From contig NZ_CP148752.1 of NCBI RefSeq assembly GCF_040448305.1, positions 310,001 through 374,000 of the forward strand: DNA of 64,000 nucleotides, read 5' to 3'. The stretch is from Pseudomonas fluorescens. GTDB lineage: Bacteria > Pseudomonadota > Gammaproteobacteria > Pseudomonadales > Pseudomonadaceae. The translations under genes were made by a program, and so were the position numbers. The number at the start of each line of letters is the position of its first letter. Positions within the stretch are counted from its first letter, which is position 1. The notes beneath the pieces are model-generated. The model was not told the DNA's origin. It did not search any database and saw nothing but the letters and a program-made list of their open reading frames with translations. Below are positions 51,802 to 59,948 of the stretch, piece after piece.

Positions 51802-52812
51802 ATGTCCCGCGTTACCTTGAGTCGCTATTTGATTGAGCAGACCCGCAGCAACAACACTCCTGCCGATCTGCGCTTCCTGATCGAAGTGGTGGCGCGTGCC
51901 TGCAAGGAGATCAACCACGCCGTGTCCAAAGGCGCCCTCGGTGGCGTTCTGGGCAGCATGGGCACTGAAAACGTCCAGGGCGAAGTGCAGAAGAAGCTCG
52001 ACGTGATCTCCAACGAGATCCTGCTCGAAGCCAACGAATGGGGCGGTCACCTGGCCGGCATGGCGTCCGAAGAAATGGACAATGCCTACCAGATCCCGGG
52101 CAAATACCCGAAAGGCGCGTACCTGCTGGTATTCGACCCGCTGGACGGTTCGTCGAACATCGACATCAACGCCCCGGTCGGTACCATTTTCTCGGTACTG
52201 CGTTGCCCGAACGAATACCTGAGCCAGAACGAGCCCTTGAATGAAAAGGCCTTCCTGCAGCCAGGTACCCAGCAAGTGGCCGCCGGTTACGCGATCTACG
52301 GTCCGCAGACCATGCTGATCCTGACCCTGGGCGACGGCGTGAAAGGCTTCACCCTGGACCGTGAAATGGGCAGTTTCGTACTGACCCACGAAAACATCAC
52401 CATTCCTGAAACCACCCAGGAATTTGCCATCAACGCGTCCAACCAGCGTCACTGGGAAGCACCGGTACAGCGCTACGTCGGCGAATTGCTGGCAGGCGAT
52501 GAAGGCCCGCTGAAAAAGAACTACAACATGCGCTGGGTTGCCGCGATGGTCGCCGACGTGCACCGCATCCTGACCCGTGGTGGCCTGTTCATGTACCCAC
52601 GCGACAGCCGCGAGCCGTCGAAGCCGGGCAAACTGCGCCTGATGTACGAAGCCAACCCGATGTCGTTCCTGGTGGAACAAGCGGGCGGCGCGTCCACCGA
52701 CGGCCACCAGCGCATCCTCGACATCCAGCCGGAAGGCCTGCACCAGCGTGTTGCGGTGTTCCTCGGTTCGAAAGAAGAAGTTGCCCGCGTCACGGCTTAC
52801 CACAAGGAATAA
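51802..52812 (+). CDS. fbp: Class I fructose-1,6-bisphosphatase
   Basis: A 336-aa gluconeogenic enzyme. Metal site FDPLDGSSNIDINAPVGTIF, MASEEMD and the substrate site YPRDSREPSKPGKLRLMYEANPM are intact. A CGGAG site precedes the ATG. A DUF924 gene follows 3 bp later and is probably co-transcribed. Confidence 0.97.
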   Translation: MSRVTLSRYLIEQTRSNNTPADLRFLIEVVARACKEINHAVSKGALGGVLGSMGTENVQGEVQKKLDVISNEILLEANEWGGHLAGMASEEMDNAYQIPGKYPKGAYLLVFDPLDGSSNIDINAPVGTIFSVLRCPNEYLSQNEPLNEKAFLQPGTQQVAAGYAIYGPQTMLILTLGDGVKGFTLDREMGSFVLTHENITIPETTQEFAINASNQRHWEAPVQRYVGELLAGDEGPLKKNYNMRWVAAMVADVHRILTRGGLFMYPRDSREPSKPGKLRLMYEANPMSFLVEQAGGASTDGHQRILDIQPEGLHQRVAVFLGSKEEVARVTAYHKE

Positions 52813-52815
52813 ACC

Positions 52816-53418
52816 ATGACCGCGCCCTGGCAGCCGTTGCTTGATTGGTGGTTCGGAAGTTCCGGGTCAGCGAGCGAAGTGGCGGCGCAGAAGGGCAAGT
52901 TATGGTTTGGCAAGCGCGACAGCCAGGACCTCGAAGCGCGTGAGCGTTTCGGGGACCAGGTCGAGCAGGCACTGGCCGGCGGATTGACCGAGTGGATGCA
53001 ACGTCCCGAAGGTTGGCTGGCCCTGGTGCTGTTGCTCGATCAAATCCCGCGAATGATCTTTCGCGATACTCCCAAAGCATTCTCCGGCGATTCCCGCGCA
53101 CAGAAGCTGGTAGCCCAAGGCATTGCCGCGGATTTCGATCGGCAGTTGCAGCCGATTCAGCGGGTGTTCATCTATCTGGTATTCGAGCACAGCGAGAACC
53201 TCGCGGTGCAGAACGAAGGTGTCTCGCGTTATATCGAATTGGTGGCGCAGCAGCCGGAAATCGATCGGGCACTGTTCAGCGATTACCTGGACTATGCCGA
53301 GCGGCATCAGAGGGTGATTGCGCAGTTTGGGCGGTTTCCGCATCGCAATGCGGTGTTGGGAAGGGAGTCAACGGCTGAGGAGTTGGCGTTTCTGTCCAAG
53401 CCGGGATCAAGGTTCTAA
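52816..53418 (+). CDS. DUF924 family protein
   Basis: A 200-aa DUF924 protein, mostly helical. Seen: WFGSSGSASEVAAQKGKLWF, LVLLLDQIPRMIFRDTPKAF and FIYLVFEHSENLAVQNEG, plus RFPHRNAVLGRESTAEEL. Function unknown (the family has a TPR-like fold). It sits 3 bp after fbp on the same strand. Confidence 0.9.
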   Translation: MTAPWQPLLDWWFGSSGSASEVAAQKGKLWFGKRDSQDLEARERFGDQVEQALAGGLTEWMQRPEGWLALVLLLDQIPRMIFRDTPKAFSGDSRAQKLVAQGIAADFDRQLQPIQRVFIYLVFEHSENLAVQNEGVSRYIELVAQQPEIDRALFSDYLDYAERHQRVIAQFGRFPHRNAVLGRESTAEELAFLSKPGSRF

Positions 53419-53440
53419 TTTTGCGCTGTTGCTGAATCCG

Positions 53441-53520
53441 TCATCGCGAGCAAGCTCGCTCCCACAGGGATCTTTGTCGCACTGGAGATCTACTGTGGGA
53501 GCGAGCTTGCTCGCGATGAG
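53441..53520. repeat. REP doublet 7
   Basis: TCATCGCGAGCAAGCTCGCTC and inverted CTGTGGGAGCGAGCTTGCTC, ~30 nt apart, between the convergent DUF924 and chemoreceptor genes. Confidence 0.9.
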
Positions 53521-53535
53521 GCCAGTGAGGTTGCC

Positions 53536-55428
53536 TCAGATCCTGAAACTACCCACCAGCTGCTTCAACCGCGCCGCCTGCTGCTCAAGATCGGCACACG
53601 CACGCAAGGTCGACTGCAGGTTCTCCACGCCTTCCTGGTTCAGCGTGTTGATCTCGGTAATGTCGACGTTGATCGACTCCACCACGGCTGTCTGTTCTTC
53701 AGTGGCGGTGGCGACCGACTGGTTCATGCCATCGATCTCGCCGATGCGCTGGGTCACGCTGCCCAGGCGTTCGCCCGCCTGGTTGGCGATACCGACGCTA
53801 CTTTCGCTCTGGCGCTGGCTGTCGGTCATGATGCCCACCGCTGCCCGGGCGCCGACTTGCAGCTCTTCGATCATCGTCTGCACTTGCTGCGCCGAGTCCT
53901 GGGTGCGGTGAGCGAGGTTGCGCACCTCATCGGCCACCACGGCAAAACCACGGCCGGCCTCGCCAGCGCGGGCCGCTTCGATGGCGGCGTTCAGTGCCAG
54001 CAAGTTGGTCTGCTGGGAGATGCTGGTAATCACTTCCAGAATCTGCCCGATGTTGACCGTGTTGCTGTTGAGGGTTTCGATGTTGCCGCACGAATCGCTG
54101 ATCTTGGCCGATAGCTGTTGCATCGCCGCGATGGTTTTATCCACTACCTGTTGGCCGTCTTCGGCCAGGCTGCGGGCATCACTGGAATGTTGCGAGGCGA
54201 GGGCGGCGTTCTGGGCGATTTCCTGGGCGGCGGCACCGAGCTGGTTGATCGCTGCGGCCACGCTGCTGGTGCGCGAGGCTTGCTGGTCTGAGTTGAACAT
54301 CGACGAGTTCGAGGCGGCGACTACCCGCAGCGCCACTTCGTTGACCTGTCCGGTGGCTGAGGACACTTCGATGATCGAAGTATGAATGCGCTCGACGAAG
54401 CGGTTGAACGACAGTCCCAGCGCGCCGAATTCGTCGTGGCCGTGAATGGTCAGGCGTTTGGTCAGGTCCCCTTCGCCTTCGGCGATGTCGTGCATGGCGC
54501 GGCCCATGGTCAGCAGCGGCTGCATCAACAGGCTGATCAGCATGCCCAGCAGCACAATGATGATCACTACGGCAATCACCATGGCAATGATCGCCGAGGT
54601 GCGGAATTCGCTGAGCATCGAGAACGCGGTGTCCTGGTCGAGCACCAGCGCCACGTACCAGTCCGCCGATGGCACGCCGTTGACGTGGGTGAAGGAGACG
54701 AACTGGCGCTTGCCGTCGATCTCGACTTCTTTCATGCCCGGGCTGACTTTCGGCGCACCGTTGGGGTAGGCCTCGGTCAGGTTCTTGAGTACCAGCTTAC
54801 TGTCCGGGTGAATCAGGATCTTGCCGTCGGCACCGACGATGAACGCATGGCCGTGACCGCCGAAGTTCAGCGAATTGATGATCGCACTGACGCTGGACAG
54901 GTCGATGTCGGCACCGGCGACACCGATCATCTGGCCCTGGTGCTGCACCGGGGTGGCCACGGTGATCACCAGTTTGCCGGAGGAGGCGGCGATGTAGGGT
55001 TCGGTGACGATGGTCTGTTGCGCGCTATTGGCCGCCTTGTACCAGCCACGGGCGCGCGGATCGTAGTCCGTCGCGCGGTTGCCCGCCGGGACCGAGAACA
55101 TCACGCCGTCGGCACCACCGAAGTAACTCAGCTGGAAGTTGCCGGTGTAGGCGGGCAGGTCGATGATCCGTTTCAGGCTGGCGGGAGCATTGCCATCGGC
55201 GGTGACCTGTTGGGCCATCGACTGCAGCAATTGCATGCGGCTTTCCAGCCAGGTCTGGATGTTGCTGGTGGTCAGGCTGCCGAGTTCCTGCATCGAGGCT
55301 TCGGTACTGTTGCGCAAGGTTTCGCGCTGGCGATAGTCGTTGAACAGGATGAAACAAGCGAATGCGACGGCCACCACGAGGGCGGCGGCCAGCAATATCT
55401 TGTGGCTGAACTTCATGTTTCTGGTCAT
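53536..55428 (-). CDS. Methyl-accepting chemotaxis protein with dCache sensor
   Basis: A 630-aa chemoreceptor: TM1 (residues 10-30), periplasmic dCache_1 domain, TM2 near residue 280 (IIAMVIAVVIIIVLLGMLI), HAMP and a cytoplasmic MA domain with the signalling tip EAARAGEAGRGFAVVADEVR. In the dCache domain, YDPRARGWYK, TEPYIAASSGKLV and GADIDLS match the amino-acid-binding pattern of P. aeruginosa PctA-type receptors (Y, R-x-W-Y, Y, D), so L-amino acids or GABA are likely ligands. ATG 55428 or 55416 both possible. Confidence 0.9.
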   Translation of the reverse strand: MTRNMKFSHKILLAAALVVAVAFACFILFNDYRQRETLRNSTEASMQELGSLTTSNIQTWLESRMQLLQSMAQQVTADGNAPASLKRIIDLPAYTGNFQLSYFGGADGVMFSVPAGNRATDYDPRARGWYKAANSAQQTIVTEPYIAASSGKLVITVATPVQHQGQMIGVAGADIDLSSVSAIINSLNFGGHGHAFIVGADGKILIHPDSKLVLKNLTEAYPNGAPKVSPGMKEVEIDGKRQFVSFTHVNGVPSADWYVALVLDQDTAFSMLSEFRTSAIIAMVIAVVIIIVLLGMLISLLMQPLLTMGRAMHDIAEGEGDLTKRLTIHGHDEFGALGLSFNRFVERIHTSIIEVSSATGQVNEVALRVVAASNSSMFNSDQQASRTSSVAAAINQLGAAAQEIAQNAALASQHSSDARSLAEDGQQVVDKTIAAMQQLSAKISDSCGNIETLNSNTVNIGQILEVITSISQQTNLLALNAAIEAARAGEAGRGFAVVADEVRNLAHRTQDSAQQVQTMIEELQVGARAAVGIMTDSQRQSESSVGIANQAGERLGSVTQRIGEIDGMNQSVATATEEQTAVVESINVDITEINTLNQEGVENLQSTLRACADLEQQAARLKQLVGSFRI

Positions 55429-55708
55429 GGATGAGCTACCGCAGAGGGGCTGTTCTACAAAATGGGGAGCAAATGCCACCGACGTGGCTTTGCGTTGCAT
55501 TTATGTCGACTGAACGGCGCCAAAGATTAGGCGCAATCTCTGAAAAACGACGAAATGCTCGGTAAACAAGCAAAGTGGCTGATTTTCGGCAAAAGGTAGA
55601 CGAGTGGCCCGATAAATAGCCTGCCGGGCAGGGAACCTGACAGGGGTTTTCTCTTCTAAGCTTCAGCTTGGCAGCCATGCCAATCCCCTACGCCCCCGGA
55701 GTTTCACC

Positions 55709-55963
55709 ATGTCGTTGCGTTCCATCGCCCTGCTTTCGTTCTGCGTATTGCTCGCTGCCTGCAGCAAGGTCAATCAGGAAAACTACTCGAAGCTCTCTGC
55801 CGGCATGGCCAAGGCCGACGTGGAGACCCTGTTGGGCAAACCCGCCGATTGTTCAGGCGCGCTCGGCATGTCCAGTTGCACCTGGGGCGACAAGAACAGC
55901 TTTATCAGCGTGCAGTTCGCCGGTGACAAAGTGCTGATGTTTTCCGGCCAAGGCCTGAAGTAA
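55709..55963 (+). CDS. Small lipoprotein
   Basis: An 84-aa lipoprotein with lipobox LLAAC (Cys18), then KVNQENYSKLSAGMAKADVETLLGKPADC and a short beta-hairpin, which looks like a one-domain SmpA/OmlA (BamE)-type fold. Function unknown; it probably sits in the envelope. It precedes a lipocalin gene by 31 bp. Confidence 0.75.
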   Translation: MSLRSIALLSFCVLLAACSKVNQENYSKLSAGMAKADVETLLGKPADCSGALGMSSCTWGDKNSFISVQFAGDKVLMFSGQGLK

Positions 55964-55994
55964 ACCGGGGCGAATTGCCCTCGGGAGAAAAATA

Positions 55995-56564
55995 ATGAAG
56001 CGGTTATTGATCATCCTTTTTGCCGGCCTGGTGTTGGCCGGCTGTGCCACGTCTGGCCAGGACCCATTGGCCCCCAAAACGGTCAAAAGCGTCAACCTCA
56101 AACGCTACCAGGGCACCTGGTACGAGCTGGCCCGCATGCCGATGTACTTCCAGCGCGACTGCGCGCAATCCGAAGCTCATTACACGCTCAAGCCCGACGG
56201 CAACGTCGCTGTGTTGAATCGCTGCCTGACAGCGCAGTGGCAATGGGAAGAGGTCAAGGGCACGGCTTATCCACAGGAGCCCGGCAAGGGCGACAAGCTG
56301 TGGATCGAGTTCGATACCTGGTTCTCCAGGCTGATCCCGGGTACGGCGAAGGGCGAATACTGGGTGCTGTACGTCAGCGATGACTACAAGACCGCCATTG
56401 TCGGTGATCCGAGCCGGAAGTATTTGTGGCTGTTGTCGCGCACACCGACCGTGAACGGTGTGGTGCGTGAGGAGCTGCTGAGCAAGGCGCGTCAGCAGGG
56501 TTACGACACCACGCGGCTGATCTGGCGAGCGTCGGAGCAGCAGATGGCCGAGACCTCGAACTAA
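55995..56564 (+). CDS. blc: Outer-membrane lipocalin Blc
   Basis: A 189-aa lipoprotein with lipobox LVLAGC and the lipocalin signature YQGTWYELARMPMYFQRDC. The ARY..YWVLYVSDDYKTAIVGDP strand and DPSRKYLWLLSRTP hairpin complete the calyx. Bacterial lipocalins bind lysophospholipids at the outer membrane, often in stationary phase. It shares a probable transcript with the small lipoprotein gene upstream. Confidence 0.9.
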   Translation: MKRLLIILFAGLVLAGCATSGQDPLAPKTVKSVNLKRYQGTWYELARMPMYFQRDCAQSEAHYTLKPDGNVAVLNRCLTAQWQWEEVKGTAYPQEPGKGDKLWIEFDTWFSRLIPGTAKGEYWVLYVSDDYKTAIVGDPSRKYLWLLSRTPTVNGVVREELLSKARQQGYDTTRLIWRASEQQMAETSN

Positions 56565-56573
56565 CAACGCATG

Positions 56574-56664
56574 ACCCTGTAGGAGCGAGCCTGCTCGCGA
56601 TGGAGTATCAGACACAACGATGTCGACTGACACACCATCGCGAGCAGGCTCGCTCCTACAGGGT
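56574..56664. repeat. REP doublet 8
   Basis: Perfect 30-bp inverted arms (ACCCTGTAGGAGCGAGCCTG.. and complement) with a 31-nt spacer, between the convergent blc and hutF genes. Confidence 0.92.
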
Positions 56665-56671
56665 TTTTGCG

Positions 56672-58036
56672 TTAGTTCAGAAGATCGCGCAGGACCTGAG
56701 TGAAGGCGCGGCTGCTTTCTTCCTCGTCAGCATGCCGCCCGTCACGCACCACCCACTGACCATTCACCAGCACATCCCGCACCTGGCGATCGCCACCGGC
56801 AAACAACCAGCGGTTGAGAATCCCGTCGCCGCTGGCCGTTGCCAGGTACGGGTCGTTGCCGTCGAGCACCAGCCAGTCGGCGCGCTTGCCGACTTCCAGA
56901 GCGCCAATCGGCTGACCCAGCGCCTGGGCACCGCCATCCAGCGCGGCATCAAACAGCGTGCGCCCGACCATCGGCTGATCCGCGCCATACAAACGATTTC
57001 GTCGCTGGTCGCGCAGTCGCTGGCCGTATTCCAGCCAGCGCAATTCTTCCACCACGCTCAACGACACATGGCTGTCGGAACCAATGCCCATGCGGCCGCC
57101 CTGGGCGAGGAAATCCACCGCCGGGAAAATCCCGTCGCCCAGGTTGGCTTCGGTGGTCAGGCACAGGCCGGCAATGGCGCGACTCTTGGCCATCGACGTG
57201 ACTTCTTCCGGGCTGGCGTGGGTCGCGTGGACCAGGCACCAGCGCTGATCGACGTCGATGTTTTCGTACAGCCATTGCAGCGGACGACGACCGCTCCAGG
57301 TCAGGCAGTCGTCGACTTCCTTTTGCTGCTCGGCGATGTGGATGTGCACCGGGCATTGCTTGTCGCTGGCTGCCAGCACTTCGCTGATCTGCTGCGGCGT
57401 GACCGCGCGCAGCGAGTGGAAACACAGGCCCAGGGCCTGCGCCGGTTGCTGCGCCAGCACCGGTTGCAGACGCGATTGCAGCTTGAGGTAGTTTTCAGTG
57501 CTGTTGATAAAGCGGCGCTGACCTTCGTTCGGGGTCTGGCCGCCGAAACCGGAGTGGCTGTAGAGCACTGGCAGCAGGGTCAGACCGATACCGGCGGAAC
57601 CCGCGGCCTGGCTGATACGCAGGGCCAGCTCGGCCGGATCGGTATAAGGTTGGCCATTGATGTCATGGTGTACGTAATGAAATTCCGCCACCGAGGTGTA
57701 ACCGGCCTTGAGCATTTCGATGTACAGCTGACGGGCGATAACGCCGAGTTGTTCCGGGCTGATTTTTCCGACGAGGCGATACATAAGGTCGCGCCAGGTC
57801 CAGAAACTGTCGTTCGGATTGCCCGCCACTTCCGCCAGCCCGGCCATGGCCCGCTGGAAGGCGTGGGAGTGCAGGTTCGGCATGCCAGGCAGCAGCGGAC
57901 CGCTTAACCGTTCGGCGCCATCTGCGTTGGAATCGGCCTGAATATGGGTCAAAACGCCGTCGGCGCTGACCTCAAGACGTACATTGTTGGCCCATCCACT
58001 AGGCAGCAGCGCGCGTTCGGCAAAGAAGGCGGACAT
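56672..58036 (-). CDS. hutF: Formimidoylglutamate deiminase
   Basis: A 454-aa amidohydrolase-superfamily enzyme that turns N-formimino-L-glutamate into N-formyl-L-glutamate and ammonia, the second-to-last step of the five-step hut route. Seen: PNLHSHAFQRA (metal His pair), HIHIAEQQKEVDDC, LVHATHA and IGSDSHVSLS. It is divergent from hutC, with a HutC-type palindrome between them. Confidence 0.95.
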   Translation of the reverse strand: MSAFFAERALLPSGWANNVRLEVSADGVLTHIQADSNADGAERLSGPLLPGMPNLHSHAFQRAMAGLAEVAGNPNDSFWTWRDLMYRLVGKISPEQLGVIARQLYIEMLKAGYTSVAEFHYVHHDINGQPYTDPAELALRISQAAGSAGIGLTLLPVLYSHSGFGGQTPNEGQRRFINSTENYLKLQSRLQPVLAQQPAQALGLCFHSLRAVTPQQISEVLAASDKQCPVHIHIAEQQKEVDDCLTWSGRRPLQWLYENIDVDQRWCLVHATHASPEEVTSMAKSRAIAGLCLTTEANLGDGIFPAVDFLAQGGRMGIGSDSHVSLSVVEELRWLEYGQRLRDQRRNRLYGADQPMVGRTLFDAALDGGAQALGQPIGALEVGKRADWLVLDGNDPYLATASGDGILNRWLFAGGDRQVRDVLVNGQWVVRDGRHADEEESSRAFTQVLRDLLN

Positions 58037-58060
58037 GGTTCAGCACCCCATCGTGTGTTA

Positions 58061-58079
58061 TTTGTATATACATATACAG
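58061..58079. promoter_or_regulatory. HutC operator in hutF-hutC intergenic region
   Basis: TGTATATACA (58063-58072) is a perfect palindrome within TTTGTATATACATATACAG. It resembles the CTTGTATGTACAAG box at hutU and lies between divergent hutF and hutC, so HutC could repress both and itself. Confidence 0.65.
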
Positions 58080-58143
58080 ACGTTTGCCTGCCCGGTAAAC
58101 TCCGGCAAGCTAGCGACATCAATCAAATGACCAAGGATTAACC

Positions 58144-58893
58144 GTGCCGACTCCGCCTCCAGTCTCTCCGTTGGCCGCGAACATGGGCGACAGTCCGGCG
58201 CCCTTGTACGCCCGCGTCAAACAAATGATCACCCAGCAAATCGACAGTGGAAACTGGCCGCCGCACTATCGTGTGCCGTCGGAAAGCGAATTGGTCAGCC
58301 AGTTGGGTTTCAGCCGCATGACCATCAACCGCGCCCTGCGCGAGATGACTGCCGATGGCCTGCTGGTGCGCATGCAAGGCGTCGGCACGTTCGTCGCCGA
58401 GCCGAAAAGCCAGTCCGCCCTGTTCGAAGTGCACAACATCGCCGACGAAATCGCCTCTCGCGGTCATCGCCACACCTGCAAGGTCATCACCCTTGAAGAA
58501 GAGGCCGCCGGCTCCGAGCGCGCCCTGGCCCTGGACATGCGCGAAGGGCAGAAGGTGTTCCACTCGCTGATCGTGCATTTCGAGAACGATATTCCGGTGC
58601 AAATCGAAGACCGTTTCGTCAATGCGCTGGTGGCGCCGGACTACCTCAAGCAGGACTTCACCCTGCAAACGCCCTACGCCTATCTGAATCAGGTCGCGCC
58701 GCTGACAGAAGGTGAGCACGTGGTCGAGGCGATCCTGGCCGAGCCGTCCGAATGCAAATTGCTACAGATTGAAAAAGGCGAGCCGTGCCTGCTGATCCGT
58801 CGCCGCACCTGGTCCGGTCGTCAGCCAGTGACTGCTGCTCGCTTGATCCACCCCGGTTCCCGTCATCGTCTGGAAGGTCGGTTTCATAAATGA
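58144..58893 (+). CDS. hutC: Histidine utilisation repressor HutC
   Basis: A 249-aa GntR/HutC-family repressor: an N-terminal winged HTH (PLYARVKQMITQQIDSG..YRVPSESELVSQLGFSRMTI) and a UTRA ligand domain. Urocanate is the known inducer. It starts with GTG at 58144 and overlaps hutD by four bases (ATGA). Confidence 0.95.
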   Translation: MPTPPPVSPLAANMGDSPAPLYARVKQMITQQIDSGNWPPHYRVPSESELVSQLGFSRMTINRALREMTADGLLVRMQGVGTFVAEPKSQSALFEVHNIADEIASRGHRHTCKVITLEEEAAGSERALALDMREGQKVFHSLIVHFENDIPVQIEDRFVNALVAPDYLKQDFTLQTPYAYLNQVAPLTEGEHVVEAILAEPSECKLLQIEKGEPCLLIRRRTWSGRQPVTAARLIHPGSRHRLEGRFHK

Positions 58894-59459
58894 ATCAGTT
58901 GAAGGTTTTACGCGCCAAAGATTACCCGCGCATGCCGTGGAAAAACGGCGGCGGCAGCACCGAAGAAATCACCCGCGATGCCGGCACCGGCCTGGATGGC
59001 TTTGGCTGGCGCCTGTCGATTGCCGACATTGGCGAATCGGGTGGTTTTTCCACCTTCGCCGGTTACGAGCGAGTGATCACCGTTTTGCAGGGCGACGGTA
59101 TGAGCCTGACGGTGGATGGCCAGGACGCGCGGCCACTGTTACCGCTGGACCCGTTTGCCTTCAGTGGTGAAAGCAAGGTTTCCTGCACATTGCTCGGCGG
59201 TCCGATTCGCGATTTCAACCTGATTTACGCGCCGCAGCGTTACTCTGCGCGAGTGCAGTGGTTGAGCGGTGAGCAGCGGTTCTTCAGCTCGGCGGGTACG
59301 GTGCTGGTATTCAGTATTAGTGAAGCGCTGGAAGTGAAGGTCGGTGACAACGCTTCGCAACTGGGTCGGCATGATTGCCTGCAACTGGACGGTAACACCG
59401 GGCTGCTGGAAGTCTCCAGCAATGGCGCCTGCTGCGTGATCGAACTGACAACGCGCTGA
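58890..59459 (+). CDS. hutD: HutD family protein
   Basis: A 189-aa HutD (bicupin-like) protein: RAKDYPRMPWKNGGGSTEEI, FGWRLSIADIGESGGFSTFAGYERVI and LLGGPIRDFNLIY are hallmarks. In P. fluorescens HutD is thought to limit the level of hut expression and binds small intermediates; the exact role is unclear. Coupled to hutC by ATGA. Confidence 0.93.
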   Translation: MNQLKVLRAKDYPRMPWKNGGGSTEEITRDAGTGLDGFGWRLSIADIGESGGFSTFAGYERVITVLQGDGMSLTVDGQDARPLLPLDPFAFSGESKVSCTLLGGPIRDFNLIYAPQRYSARVQWLSGEQRFFSSAGTVLVFSISEALEVKVGDNASQLGRHDCLQLDGNTGLLEVSSNGACCVIELTTR

Positions 59460-59784
59460 TCTCCTGTAGGAGCGAGCTTGCTCGCGATGGTCGTGAACGA
59501 TAACGCGTAAAACCAGATGCCCTGCGGCGCCCATGTGTTTTTCGCGAGCAAGCTCGCTCCTACAGGGTTGGGTTTGCTCGCGATGTCGTTTCCCTTCCAA
59601 ATTACGTTTCCCACAGCGCACCACGTTGTTACCGAACGCCCCAGCGTGGCGCAAAGCCACGCTCAAGTAACAAAACCCCCTCACCACAAAAATCCCCCAA
59701 AAAATATTTCACCTTCGTCAGAACCCTTGTTCCAAGCGCTCTCCAGCCGTTTCAGAACTTTTCTTGAATGCTCATCCAACAAGT
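59460..59784. other. Gene-free stretch between hutD and the hutU promoter
   Basis: Contains REP doublet 9 (59463-59566), a partial third unit (about 59570-59585) and an A-rich stretch. No gene seen. Confidence 0.6.
59463..59566. repeat. REP doublet 9
   Basis: CCTGTAGGAGCGAGCTTGCTC and its complement, ~50 nt apart; a partial single unit (TTTGCTCGCGATG) follows. Confidence 0.9.
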
Positions 59785-59800
59785 TGGCCGCTTGATTGCA
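59785..59800 (+). promoter_or_regulatory. Sigma-54 promoter of hutU
   Basis: TGGCCGC-TTGA-TTGCA has GG-N10-GC spacing and fits the sigma-54 consensus. The predicted start site (~59811) falls within the HutC box at 59805-59818. In P. fluorescens SBW25 hutU is known to need sigma-54 with CbrB or NtrC, which agrees. Confidence 0.75.
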
Positions 59801-59804
59801 TATG

Positions 59805-59818
59805 CTTGTATGTACAAG
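59805..59818. promoter_or_regulatory. HutC operator of hutU
   Basis: CTTGTA-TG-TACAAG is a perfect 6-bp-arm palindrome. Located over the predicted start site, it would block RNA polymerase when HutC is bound. Confidence 0.8.
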
Positions 59819-59948
59819 TAAAGACGTATGCGTATGAGTCACGAGGACTCAACCATCGTCCACTGATTCGCCGGTGTGCACTGATGCCCATTGGCTTGCT
59901 CGCCCACTGCCTGGGTTGGTTTGGATTGATTGCTGAGGAGTCTTTTTC

